Position numbers and translations under genes: made by a program. Under the pieces are notes generated by a model. It was not told the origin of the DNA, made no database searches, and worked only from the letters and a program-made list of their open reading frames with translations. From Methylomonas aurea (lineage in GTDB: Bacteria > Pseudomonadota > Gammaproteobacteria > Methylococcales > Methylomonadaceae), in assembly GCF_024505045.1 (NCBI RefSeq), contig NZ_JANIBM010000031.1, forward strand, positions 1 to 46,988: a stretch of 46,988 bases of DNA, given 5' to 3'. Below are positions 24,405 to 33,632 of the stretch, one piece after another; position 1 is the stretch's first letter, and each line of letters starts with the position of its first letter.

Positions 24405-25433
24405 ATGACGGCATTTAGCTTTGCTCATCCGGAGAACTTCAAATATCAATCGCGCACTGTCGGCATCGTCGCGTTTCCCGGCGTGGAATCGCTGGACATC
24501 ACCGGGCCGTTCGAAGTGTTCAACTTCGCCAATCTCGGCTTGGGCCAACACGGTATCGACTGCGAGCCGATTTACACGATCAAGCTGTTGGGTAGCAGCC
24601 CCGGGCCGGTAGCGACCATGTCCGGCCTGCAAGTCGTCGCCGAAGACATTTACGGCGATAGTTCGGCCGAATACGATACCTTGCTGATTCCCGGCGGCGA
24701 CATTTCGCGGGAAGTGCACAACCGGGAACTGTTGGACTGGATCGCCGCGATGGCGCCTAAGGTCCGGCGCATCGCCTCGGTGTGTACCGGCGCCTTTTTG
24801 TTAGCCGAGGCCGGCCTGCTGGACGGCCGGATTGCCACCACCCACTGGCATTACAGCCAGCAATTCGCGCAATGCTATCCGAACATCCAGGTCGAAGCCG
24901 ACCGGATTTTCATCAAACACGGTCATATTTTCACCTCCGGCGGCATCACCTCCGGCATCGATCTGGCTCTGGCCATGCTCGAGGAAGACTGGGGCCGCGA
25001 TTTGGCGCTATATGTTGCCCGCTTCCTGGTCGTGTTTCTGAAACGGCCGGGTGGCCAATCCCAGTTCAGCAGTTATTTATCCAACGAAGCGTTCCAACGC
25101 ACCGACTTGCGCGAATTGCAATCCTGGATTGTCGCCAATTTGCATACCGATCTGAAAGTGGAAGCGATGGCGGAACGTTTGGCGATGAGTCCGCGCAATT
25201 TCGCCCGGGTGTTTCTGAACGAAACCGGCATGACCCCGGCCAAGTTCGTCGAAACCGCCCGCATCGACCAAGCCCGGCATTTTCTGGAAACTACCGAACT
25301 CTCCATCGAAAGCGTCGCCGATAAGACCGGCTTCAAGGACCCGGAGCGCATGCGGCGCACCTTCCTCCGCCAGTTAGGAGTCAATCCGCAAAACTATCGA
25401 CAGCGATTCAGTCGAGCCACATCTCTGCATTGA
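24405..25433 (+). CDS. GlxA-type AraC-family transcriptional regulator
   Basis: 342 residues in two parts: an N-terminal DJ-1/PfpI-like amidotransferase fold (VGIVAFPGVESLDITGPFEV, YDTLLIPGGD, IASVCTGAFLLAEAGLLDGR with the nucleophile-elbow Cys) and a C-terminal AraC domain with two helix-turn-helix motifs (VEAMAERLAMSPRNFARVFL, SIESVADKTGFKDPERMRRT). Relatives control amine, amino acid or nitric-oxide-linked genes, with the first domain sensing a small ligand. It precedes the HoxX-hemerythrin gene by 167 bases on the same strand and could regulate it. Confidence 0.93.
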   Translation: MTAFSFAHPENFKYQSRTVGIVAFPGVESLDITGPFEVFNFANLGLGQHGIDCEPIYTIKLLGSSPGPVATMSGLQVVAEDIYGDSSAEYDTLLIPGGDISREVHNRELLDWIAAMAPKVRRIASVCTGAFLLAEAGLLDGRIATTHWHYSQQFAQCYPNIQVEADRIFIKHGHIFTSGGITSGIDLALAMLEEDWGRDLALYVARFLVVFLKRPGGQSQFSSYLSNEAFQRTDLRELQSWIVANLHTDLKVEAMAERLAMSPRNFARVFLNETGMTPAKFVETARIDQARHFLETTELSIESVADKTGFKDPERMRRTFLRQLGVNPQNYRQRFSRATSLH

Positions 25434-25600
25434 CCAAGCCCGGATAAGGCCCGGCAACAGCACCGACGTTAGCCGCCAGATTTCCTTCGTACCCGGAGCG
25501 TTATCGGCTGGTGCTGAATTCCCCCCAATAACCGCGGCGATACCGCCGGCCGGACAGGCTACCGCTATGTCCGGCAGTAACCACTCCCAGGAGAACCGTC

Positions 25601-27763
25601 ATGCGTATATTATTGATTTCAACTGCCTTTTCTGGGCTGACTCAACGTTTTTACACCGAGTTGGACGACGCCGGTTACGACGTCTCGGTGGAATTGCACC
25701 TCGGCAACGACGCGCAACTGATCGAAGGCGCGGAATTGTTCAAACCGGATCTGATTCTGTGTCCATACCTGACCCGGCGCCTGCCGGAAACGCTGTACAG
25801 CAAGTATCTCTGCTTGATCGTGCATCCCGGTATCAAGGGCGATCGCGGCCCGTCGTCGCTGGACTGGGCGATTCAGGAACGTCTAGCGGAATGGGGGGTA
25901 ACGCTGCTGGCCGCCGACCGGGAAATGGATGCCGGCGCGATTTGGGCGGCGAAACGTTTCCCGCTACGCCGGGCCAGCAAGAGCAGTATATTCAATCGGG
26001 AGGTAGCGCAGTGCGCGGTCGACTGCCTGTGGGAAGCCATGACCTATCTGGATTCGCCGCATTTTCGGCCGGAACCGCTGGACTACAATCGGGCCGACGT
26101 CAAAGGCCGGCTGCGGTCGGCCATGAAACAAGCCGATCGCCGCATTGACTGGAGCCGGCACACTACCGCCGAAATCCTGGCCAGAATCCACGCCGCCGAC
26201 GGCAGTCCCGGCGTGCTGGACGAGCTGTGCGGCCGGCCGTTTTTTTTATACAACGCCGCGGCCGGCGAGCGCTTCGGCGGCAAACCCGGCGAGATCGTCG
26301 CCGTTGCCGACGGCCCGATTTGCCGCGCCACGCTCGACGGCTCGATCTGGATCGGCCATCTGAAACCCAAAACCGACGATGCCAGTGCGATCAAGCTGCC
26401 GGCGGCAACCGCATTGGCCGATTTGCTGCCGAAACCGCAATCCGGTCTGTCGGGCTGGTTCGGCAAATCCGTCAAGCGCATCGAACTCGATTACACCCAG
26501 CCAGACCGGCACTATCCCTGGCAGGAAGTTTGGTACGAAATCGCCGGCCAGGCCGCGTACTTACATTTTCAGTTTCACAACGGCGGCATGTCCACCGAGC
26601 AATGCCGCTTGCTGTTGCGGGTTTATCAACACGTGGCGACGCTGGATGTGAAAGCGATCGTCCTGAGCGGCGGCGAAGATTTCTGGTCCAACGGCATCCA
26701 TTTAAACCGGATCGAGGCCGCGGCCAATCCGGCCGACGAATCCTGGGACAACATCAACGCCATCGACGATCTGATCCTGCAAATCATCACCACCATGGAC
26801 AAGCTCACCGTTGCCGCAGTGGCCGGCAACGCCGGCGCTGGTGGCGCGATATTGGCGCTGGCGCCGGACAAGGTGTTTGCCCGCGACGGCGTGGTTTTCA
26901 ACCCGCACTACAAAAACATGGGCGAGTTGTACGGCTCCGAATATTGGACCTATTTATTGCCGAAGCGGGTGGGGCACGCCACCGCGGCCGAATTGACCGA
27001 ACAGCGCCTGCCGCTCAGCGCGCGCCGGGCCTGGCACCTGGGCATGGTCGACAAGGTGCTCGATCGGCAGCATGCGATCTTCGTCGCGCAAATCCGCCAT
27101 TCAGTCAACACCTTGATCGCCGACCCGGCCAATCTGCAAAAAATGTTGGCCGAAAAGGCTGCGATCCGTTGCCGAAACGAGGCCATCAAACCGTTGGCGG
27201 CGTACCGGAAATTCGAGCTGGCGCAGATGCACGCCAACTTTTACGGCAGCGATGCCTACCATCAGGCCCGTAAAGCGTTCGTATTCAAAAAATGCGACGA
27301 CAAAACCGCGGACTACCTCGCCAAACATCGCCAACCGGCCGGCGTGGCCAAGGCGGTGCCCGGCAGCATGGCGCATTGCGTGTGGCAGGATTGTTATGCG
27401 ATGGGCGACCCTCAAGTGGACAATCAACACAAAGATTTCTTCAAAATTGCCGACAAACTTTTGGCGGCCCGCAACAAGGACGAACGCCTGGACCTGATGT
27501 TCGAGCTGTACCAGCACGTCAAGGAGCATTTCGCCGAGGAAGAAGCGTTGATGAAAAAATCGGGTTTCCAGCATTACCCTAACCACGCCAAGGAACACAA
27601 TCTGATGCTGGAGAAGCTGATGGAAATGGACAAAAAAATTCAGCACGACCAACTGGCTCAAACCGACCTGCCGGAATTCATCGAGCGCTGGACCAAGCAC
27701 ATTGTCAACTCCGACATGGCCTTCAGCCAGCACTGGAAGGAGATGAACGTGTTCAGTGTGTAG
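25601..27763 (+). CDS. HoxX-like CO-forming protein fused to hemerythrin
   Basis: 720 residues. Residues 1-300 form a formyltransferase-like part (HPGIKGDRGPSSLDWAI at 75-91, and a second formyltransferase-C-like region); 320-560 form an enoyl-CoA hydratase-like part (AVAGNAGAGGAILALAPDKV, GELYGSEYWTYLLPKRVG). This is the layout of HoxX, which turns formyl-tetrahydrofolate, through formyl-CoA, into CO for the active site of [NiFe] hydrogenase made in air. Residues 600-720 are a hemerythrin with all seven diiron ligands: H610, H643, E647, H662, H666, H700, D705. From H643 on, the spacing equals that of the Methylococcus protein. No stop or frameshift separates the parts. AGGAGA precedes the ATG. 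No hydrogenase gene is in the window. The job of the O2-binding tail is inference. Confidence 0.9.
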   Translation: MRILLISTAFSGLTQRFYTELDDAGYDVSVELHLGNDAQLIEGAELFKPDLILCPYLTRRLPETLYSKYLCLIVHPGIKGDRGPSSLDWAIQERLAEWGVTLLAADREMDAGAIWAAKRFPLRRASKSSIFNREVAQCAVDCLWEAMTYLDSPHFRPEPLDYNRADVKGRLRSAMKQADRRIDWSRHTTAEILARIHAADGSPGVLDELCGRPFFLYNAAAGERFGGKPGEIVAVADGPICRATLDGSIWIGHLKPKTDDASAIKLPAATALADLLPKPQSGLSGWFGKSVKRIELDYTQPDRHYPWQEVWYEIAGQAAYLHFQFHNGGMSTEQCRLLLRVYQHVATLDVKAIVLSGGEDFWSNGIHLNRIEAAANPADESWDNINAIDDLILQIITTMDKLTVAAVAGNAGAGGAILALAPDKVFARDGVVFNPHYKNMGELYGSEYWTYLLPKRVGHATAAELTEQRLPLSARRAWHLGMVDKVLDRQHAIFVAQIRHSVNTLIADPANLQKMLAEKAAIRCRNEAIKPLAAYRKFELAQMHANFYGSDAYHQARKAFVFKKCDDKTADYLAKHRQPAGVAKAVPGSMAHCVWQDCYAMGDPQVDNQHKDFFKIADKLLAARNKDERLDLMFELYQHVKEHFAEEEALMKKSGFQHYPNHAKEHNLMLEKLMEMDKKIQHDQLAQTDLPEFIERWTKHIVNSDMAFSQHWKEMNVFSV

Positions 27764-27788
27764 CCGTTTGCTTGGCAAGGGTGGCCTT

Positions 27789-28784
27789 TCACCCCAAATG
27801 CCCGCAGATCGCGTCCATTACCCAGTTGGTTCTGGCCGCAGTTTCGCCGGTGGACGGCGCGCGGCCCAAGCCGCGCAATTCGGCGACAATCGCTTCGATC
27901 AGGTGCAACTGGATGTTTTCCGGGTTCGACGGCAGAAATTGCCGGGTTCCGGCAACGTTTTCCAGCACGATCGGAGTAAAGGCGAAAGTGGAAAAGCGCA
28001 GCGCACCGGCGCTGCCCAGAATTTCGACGCTGTCGTCTCGGCAGGATTCTGCGGCGGCGAAACACCAAAAGCCGGAGCCGGTTGCGCCGTTGGCAAAGCG
28101 AAACGCTGCCGCAACGGTGTCTTCCGCTGCATAAAGGCCGCCGCGATTGGCGCAATGGCCGGTGACGTCGACGATCGGACCCAAAATGAAATCCAGCGCG
28201 TCCAGCGTATGGCAGGCCAGATCGTAAAAATAGCCGCCGCCAGCGATATCCGGAATGACGCGCCAGGGCAATTGCTTCGGATTGCGGTCGGCCGGGCGCT
28301 GCGCTTGCACCAGGCGGATGTTGGCGGCCAATACCGTACCGATCGCGGCGGCGTCGATCAGCGCCTTGATCTGCAAAAAATACGGCAACGCGCGGCGGTA
28401 ATAGGCCACGAACAACGGCAATCCGGCGTCGCGGGCGGCTTGGTTCATGGCCAGACAATCGGCATAACGGCGGGCCATCGGCTTTTCCACGTAGACCGGC
28501 TTGCCGGCGCGCAAGGCTTGCAGCGCATATTCGGCATGGCTGGATGGCGGTGTCGCGATGTAGACGGCGTTGACTTCCGGATCGGCCATCAGCTTTGCCG
28601 CGTCGGTATACCAGCGCGGCACGCCGTGGCGCGCCGCATAATCCGCCGCTTTCTCGGCGCTGCGGCCCGTCACCGCGACCAGCCGGGAATGGGCGACCTT
28701 GTTGAAGGCCGGCGCACTTTTTCGTTCGGCGACCGCGCCGCAGCCGATCATGCCCCAGCGGACTTCGTCGAGTAGGATTGCCAT
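27789..28784 (-). CDS. Gfo/Idh/MocA family oxidoreductase
   Basis: 331 residues with an N-terminal Rossmann fold (VRWGMIGCGAVAERKSAPAF, LVAVTGRSAEKAADYA), the family motif YVEKPMARRYADC with the conserved Glu-Lys-Pro, and a C-terminal alpha/beta domain with AGGGYFYDLACHTLDALDFI carrying a catalytic-type His. It uses NAD(P) to oxidise or reduce a sugar-like or polyol substrate that cannot be predicted here. It is convergent with the HoxX-like gene, 25 bases apart, and 25 bases downstream of the GFA gene on the same strand. Confidence 0.92.
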   Translation of the reverse strand: MAILLDEVRWGMIGCGAVAERKSAPAFNKVAHSRLVAVTGRSAEKAADYAARHGVPRWYTDAAKLMADPEVNAVYIATPPSSHAEYALQALRAGKPVYVEKPMARRYADCLAMNQAARDAGLPLFVAYYRRALPYFLQIKALIDAAAIGTVLAANIRLVQAQRPADRNPKQLPWRVIPDIAGGGYFYDLACHTLDALDFILGPIVDVTGHCANRGGLYAAEDTVAAAFRFANGATGSGFWCFAAAESCRDDSVEILGSAGALRFSTFAFTPIVLENVAGTRQFLPSNPENIQLHLIEAIVAELRGLGRAPSTGETAARTNWVMDAICGHLG

Positions 28785-28809
28785 CGGCTTGAAATCGCGG
28801 ACAGATGGT

Positions 28810-29223
28810 TCAGGCCGGGTATGTGGCGTAGCGCGGCAAATCGTCGCCGGCGCAAGACCAGTCGGCTCTTGAATCCCAGAAAATCCGGGCTTGCGGCTGG
28901 ATCGGAGCGTCGTCGTCCAAGGTGCCGGCCGGAATCAATACCGCAGCCAATTCCGGCACGAAACGGGCGACGGCGCAGCCGCATTCGCTGCAAAACTGGC
29001 GGGCAAAGCGTTGAGCTTCGGGTACTTTATAACGCTTCAACAAAGTTTCGCCTTGGCTAAAGTTTAGTGTCGCGTTGCTGAGGAATAGATTGCTGGCATG
29101 GCCGGTGCCGGAGGCTTTGCGGCAGCGTTGGCAATGGCAGTGGTAAAAGCGTTGCGGTTCGCCGCGGACTTGAAACTTTACGGCGCCGCACAAGCAACTG
29201 CCGTTTAACGTGGTTTCGGACAT
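28810..29223 (-). CDS. GFA (CENP-V) domain protein
   Basis: 137 residues with the zinc-binding Cys pattern of the GFA family: GSCLCGAVKFQV, HCHCQRCRKASGTGHASNL and QFCSECGCAVARF. Founding members were described as glutathione-dependent formaldehyde-activating enzymes, though many relatives have other or unknown roles. Formaldehyde handling would suit a methylotroph. The start at 29223 is set by AGGAGG upstream; the longer open frame to 29637 is not supported. It probably forms a unit with the oxidoreductase downstream. It is divergent from the second TonB receptor. Confidence 0.88.
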   Translation of the reverse strand: MSETTLNGSCLCGAVKFQVRGEPQRFYHCHCQRCRKASGTGHASNLFLSNATLNFSQGETLLKRYKVPEAQRFARQFCSECGCAVARFVPELAAVLIPAGTLDDDAPIQPQARIFWDSRADWSCAGDDLPRYATYPA

Positions 29224-29443
29224 GGGGCCTCCTGTATTGTCGATCGCCGGAAAGCCGGTTTCGGCGGGCGGTGAATCCGCGGCAGCATGCACCGGCACCC
29301 GTAACGACGTCAAGCGACGGCGCGAACGGTCGGCTAAGTCTGCCGAAAAAATCGCCGGAAGTATTGAGGGAATCGTCCGCTGGCCCGTCTTCATTGCAGC
29401 TTCAAGGTTTGAGGCATCTTTCGTATCGATTAAGGAGATAGCA

Positions 29444-31972
29444 ATGGCCAGCCGAAACAGCCGCAGCTTGCGCGGCGTATTCCGTCCTTCCCCGTTTATG
29501 TCGCGGACGCTGCCGTTGGCGGCGTTGGCGTTAGCCAGCGTCCCGCCGGCGTTTGCCGCCGAGCGGGCCCAGGCGTTCGATATCCCGCCGCAGGCGCTGG
29601 CATCGGCGTTGAACGCGTTTGCCGACGCCAGCGGCATGGCGCTGAGTTATCCGGCGGAACTGGCGGCTGGCCTGCAATCGCCCGGCGTGAACGGCCAGTT
29701 CACCGCGCGGCAGGCGCTGCAAAGGCTATTGGCCGGTTCCGGGCTGGTGCCGCGCACGACGGCAAACGGCACCATCACGCTGGAAAGGGCGCCGGCTACG
29801 TCGGCCGAGGTTTCGACCTTGTCGGCCGTAACAGTGTCCGGTTCCCGCAGTTACGGCGCGAGCGATCCGTACAGCAAGGACTACGCGGTCGATAAATCCT
29901 TCGCCGCGACCAAAACCAATGCCCCGATTTTCGAAACGCCGACTTCGATTCAGGTGGTATCGCGGGCGGTGATGGACGACCAGAAAACCACCCGGATCAA
30001 GGATGCACTGGAGAACGTCAGCGGCGTGCGCGCCAATCCTTCCCTCGGCGGCGGAACCGGATTCATCATTCGCGGCTTCCGTAACGGCAACGTCTATCGC
30101 AACGGCCTGATGGCCAGTGAAGCCTTTTTCGGCGATTTCGACGCCGGCAATCTGGAAAACGTGGAAGTCATCAAAGGCCCGGCTCAACTCTACGGCCGTA
30201 CCGAGCCGGGCGGCATGATCAATCTGACCACCAAACGCGGCCTGGATAGCGCCTATTACTCGCTGGAACAGCAGTTCGGCAACTACGACCATTATCGGAC
30301 GCAATGGGACGCTGGCGGTCCGCTGACGGCGGACAAATCTCTGGTCTACCGTTTCTCCGGCGCTTACCAGAGCAACGGTTCGTTTCGGGATTTCGTCTCG
30401 GTGGACCGAATGGTGTTCAATCCCAGCATTACTTGGCGTCCCAGCGATGCCACCGATCTGACCCTCGACATCGAAGGCACCGATAAAACTGCGCCGGCCG
30501 ACTTCGGTATTCCGGTAATCGGCAAGCGACCGGCGGCGATACCGATCAGCCGCAACCTGGGCGATCCGAACACGCCGATGGGCGAGCAATCCGGCGTCAA
30601 AATCGGTACCGAAATCAACCACCGCTTTAACCAGGATTGGGCGATCCACAATCGTTTCCTGGCCAGTCTGGCCGAGGGCGGCACTACTTTCGTCAATCCG
30701 GGGCCGGCCTTCAATGCGGCGGCGGCCCTGAACCAGACTACCGGACTGATGCAGCGCAATATTTTTCGGCAAATGACTGAACAGGAGCATTACGCGGCCA
30801 ACCTGGATATCACCGGCAAATTTCAAACCGGCGAGTTGAAGCATGACCTGTTGCTAGGATTCGATTTTTACCGCACCTTCAACAAGTACGGCGGCGACGG
30901 CCGTTGGAAGAGCGCGAATCCGGCGTTGGCGATCAATATCTACGATCCGTACCCGAGTTACGGTATTCCGCAAGCGACGTTCGACAACGCCTTTGCCACG
31001 GTCGGCGACACCTTCGGCACGGCTGCCAATGGCGGCATCGGTAACCGCGCCTCGATTTACAACGGCTGGTACGGCGTGTATTTTCAGGACCAGATCACGT
31101 TGTGGGATAAGCTGCACGTCATGGGCGGCGGCCGTTACGACTGGACCGAGACCGGGCGCGGCAACGGTTTCGATTTCGCCACCGCCGAAAGCCGGGTCGA
31201 CGCCTTCAAACGGGAGGACCAGGGTTTCAGCCCCAAAGTCGGCATTGCCTACGAATTGTTCGACGAGTTGAACCTGTACGGCAACTGGACCACTTCGTTC
31301 GGCGCCAATAATGCGCCGAGCGCCGACGGCAGAACCTTCGATCCGCAGATCGGCGAACAATTCGAGGCCGGCATCAAGACCCGCTTGTTCGACCAGCGCT
31401 TGTTGGCGACCTTGGCCTATTACCACCTGGAAAAAGACAATATTTTGGTCAACGATTTGAGCACGCCGGACCCGTTCGACAAGATCGCCAACCTGCAGCG
31501 CAGCCAGGGTATCGAGCTGGACGTGACCGGTTACCTGAGCAACAACTTCAGCTTGATCGGCAGTTATGCATTCACCGACGCCAGAATTCTCAAGGACTAC
31601 GGCGGCGCTACCCGCGGTAACCGCATGAACAACGTGCCGGAACATTCCGGCAGTTTGTGGTTACGCTACGATGCGAACGGCTATGCCGCCAGGGACGGGT
31701 TCAGTGCCGGCCTCGGCGGCATAGCCGCCGGACAGCGCGAGGGCGACAATGCCAACAGTTTCCAGATGCCGGGCTACGTGCGGATGGATGCGTTTTTGGC
31801 GTATAAACACAAAATCGGCGGTTCCAGGATTACCGCCCAATTCAACATTCGCAATTTGCTGGATAAGGAATATTACGAATCCACCGATCCCGATTCCAAC
31901 GTCGCGCCAGCGCTCGGCGTTTATCCGGGCGCGCCGCTGACCGCGGTCGGTTCGATTCGGGTGGAGTATTGA
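29444..31972 (+). CDS. TonB-dependent siderophore-type receptor with STN domain (second)
   Basis: 842 residues from the ATG at 29444, set by AAGGAG at 29432-29437; the open frame further upstream is not used. Layout: signal peptide (ending VPPAFAAERA), STN domain (FDIPPQALASALNAFADASG, ALQRLLAGSGLVPRTTANGT), linker (LSAVTVSGSRS), plug (SIQVVSRAVMDDQKTTRIKD, VIKGPAQLYGRTEPGGMINL) and barrel ending VGSIRVEY. It is a close paralogue of the receptor at 21652-24195, with many shared blocks, so an old duplication is likely. It has no FecI/FecR pair of its own beside it and may depend on one of the two pairs at 15-21 kb. A BNR-repeat gene follows after 27 bases. Confidence 0.96.
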   Translation: MASRNSRSLRGVFRPSPFMSRTLPLAALALASVPPAFAAERAQAFDIPPQALASALNAFADASGMALSYPAELAAGLQSPGVNGQFTARQALQRLLAGSGLVPRTTANGTITLERAPATSAEVSTLSAVTVSGSRSYGASDPYSKDYAVDKSFAATKTNAPIFETPTSIQVVSRAVMDDQKTTRIKDALENVSGVRANPSLGGGTGFIIRGFRNGNVYRNGLMASEAFFGDFDAGNLENVEVIKGPAQLYGRTEPGGMINLTTKRGLDSAYYSLEQQFGNYDHYRTQWDAGGPLTADKSLVYRFSGAYQSNGSFRDFVSVDRMVFNPSITWRPSDATDLTLDIEGTDKTAPADFGIPVIGKRPAAIPISRNLGDPNTPMGEQSGVKIGTEINHRFNQDWAIHNRFLASLAEGGTTFVNPGPAFNAAAALNQTTGLMQRNIFRQMTEQEHYAANLDITGKFQTGELKHDLLLGFDFYRTFNKYGGDGRWKSANPALAINIYDPYPSYGIPQATFDNAFATVGDTFGTAANGGIGNRASIYNGWYGVYFQDQITLWDKLHVMGGGRYDWTETGRGNGFDFATAESRVDAFKREDQGFSPKVGIAYELFDELNLYGNWTTSFGANNAPSADGRTFDPQIGEQFEAGIKTRLFDQRLLATLAYYHLEKDNILVNDLSTPDPFDKIANLQRSQGIELDVTGYLSNNFSLIGSYAFTDARILKDYGGATRGNRMNNVPEHSGSLWLRYDANGYAARDGFSAGLGGIAAGQREGDNANSFQMPGYVRMDAFLAYKHKIGGSRITAQFNIRNLLDKEYYESTDPDSNVAPALGVYPGAPLTAVGSIRVEY

Positions 31973-31999
31973 TCCGGCTGCGCTGCAGAGGCACAAGGT

Positions 32000-33223
32000 A
32001 TGAACATATTTTCCCGGACCGGAACGGCCACCGTTGCACTTTTGGTTTTATTGGCCGGCGTCAGCTCCGCGGCCTTCGCCGACCGGCCGCTGCCGTGGCG
32101 GGAATTGGCCGCGCCGGCCGCCGACAATAGCCAACAACACCACCTGGAAAAAACCGCGGCGGGCGAGCTGATCCTGAGTTGGGTGGAAACCGATGGCCGG
32201 ACCAGCACCGCCAAATTTGCGGTGTTGGAAAAATCCGGCTGGAGCCTGCCGTTAGCGGTAATCCGCGAGGAAGGCAAACTGGCCGATCCGCCGGTGGTGT
32301 TGGGTTTGAGCGACGGCAGCTTGGCGGCCGCCTGGATGCCGTACCCGAAGCAGTCGGCGGACCGCTACGCAGCGGATATTTATCTGGCGCGCTCGATCGA
32401 CGGCGGCCTGAGCTGGAGTCCGCCGCTGAAACCCTACGGCGAGGCGGCGCGAATCTATGATGCGCAAATGTCGCTGGCGGCGCTGCCGGGCGGGCGTTTG
32501 GCGTTGGTCTGGACCGATATGCGCTTTGCCAGCCACGACCCGGCCGCCGATCCCAAAGCCAACCGCTACCAACTGATGTCGACCGTGATCGATAGGGATT
32601 GGCGGGCGAACCCCGAGCAAATTCTGGACAACGACGTTTGTTCCTGCTGCCGCAGCTACACTGCGGCGCTGGGCGAACGCTTGCTGACGGTCTATCGGGA
32701 TCATGCCGCCGGCGAAATCCGCGACATCGGCGTCGTGCGCTGGCAACCGGTTAGCGCAACGCCGCAAATCGGTGGTGTTCATGCCGACGGCTGGGTGATA
32801 GGCGGTTGCCCGAGTAACGGGCCGTCGGTCGATCTGGCGCCGGCCAATGCGGTGGTGGCCTGGTTCAGCGCCGCCGACGGCAAAGGCCGGGTCAAGGCGG
32901 CGTTCTCGCACGACGGGGGCGAAACGTTCCGGGCGCCAATCGAACTGGATGCCGACGCCAGCGGTTACGCCAACGCCGTGTTGCTGGAAGACGGTTCGGC
33001 GCTGGTCAGTTGGCGCGGCCGGCAGGGGCCGGACGACGAATTGCGCGTCGCCAAGCTCGGCGAGGACGGTAAAATCAGCCGGCGCACCACGCTCTACCGC
33101 GGCGGCTTTCCGAAATGGCCCAGCAAGTATCTGGCGACGCAAGTGATCGGCAACCAAGCCTACGTGGCCTGGACCGATCCGGTCTTGAAGCGAGTGCGGC
33201 TGGCCGTGGTGGAATTGAACTGA
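32000..33223 (+). CDS. BNR-repeat (sialidase-like) secreted protein with CSCC motif
   Basis: 407 residues with a signal peptide (to about residue 27) and a beta-propeller suggested by Asp-box repeats: SIDGGLSWSPPLKP, SHDGGETFRAP and related strands. It carries C214-S-C-C217 in DNDVCSCCRSYTAALGERLL and another Cys in IGGCPSNGPSVDL. The Arg triad of true sialidases is not obvious, so the enzyme label is doubtful. It lies 27 bases after a TonB receptor and is probably cotranscribed, which points to a periplasmic partner role in uptake. The clustered Cys could bind copper, iron or heme; this is inference. Confidence 0.75.
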   Translation: MNIFSRTGTATVALLVLLAGVSSAAFADRPLPWRELAAPAADNSQQHHLEKTAAGELILSWVETDGRTSTAKFAVLEKSGWSLPLAVIREEGKLADPPVVLGLSDGSLAAAWMPYPKQSADRYAADIYLARSIDGGLSWSPPLKPYGEAARIYDAQMSLAALPGGRLALVWTDMRFASHDPAADPKANRYQLMSTVIDRDWRANPEQILDNDVCSCCRSYTAALGERLLTVYRDHAAGEIRDIGVVRWQPVSATPQIGGVHADGWVIGGCPSNGPSVDLAPANAVVAWFSAADGKGRVKAAFSHDGGETFRAPIELDADASGYANAVLLEDGSALVSWRGRQGPDDELRVAKLGEDGKISRRTTLYRGGFPKWPSKYLATQVIGNQAYVAWTDPVLKRVRLAVVELN

Positions 33224-33360
33224 CCCGCCCGCAATTTTCGCAGGATGGAGGGTGGCGCGGAGCGATAACCCTGTCGCGCGACCGATCATTGCGCTAAGCC
33301 GGTATTAAGCTGAATAGCCAACAATTTTCCGCAACTGAAACAGTCCGCAAAGGAGGATAT

Positions 33361-33630
33361 ATGTTCAGGTTGCTAACGATTGCTTTGTTGTGTTTGGCTT
33401 TTTCCGGCGTTGCCGCCGCACACGGGGATTGGGGACATCGGCGCCACCATGGGCACCATCACCACCGTCATCATCACCATTACGGGCCTTACCGTCCGGC
33501 ATATTTTCCGCCGGGATGGGGTTACCATCGCTTGCCGCCACGCTACCGTGAAATGCCGCCGCCCAGAGATTACCGGCAAGATTGGTACGCGCCTCACCCC
33601 GATTATGATTATCGGCGCGGCGGGTGGTAG
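33361..33630 (+). CDS. His-rich secreted protein
   Basis: 89 residues: a signal peptide (MFRLLTIALLCLAFSGVAAA), a block with about 15 His (HGDWGHRRHHGHHHHRHHHH) and a tail of Tyr, Pro, Arg and Asp. A strong AAAGGAGG precedes the ATG. The His block should bind metals such as nickel, copper or zinc in the periplasm. It overlaps operationally with the next gene, which starts three bases after the stop. I know no functional family. Confidence 0.7.
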   Translation: MFRLLTIALLCLAFSGVAAAHGDWGHRRHHGHHHHRHHHHYGPYRPAYFPPGWGYHRLPPRYREMPPPRDYRQDWYAPHPDYDYRRGGW

Positions 33631-33632
33631 TC

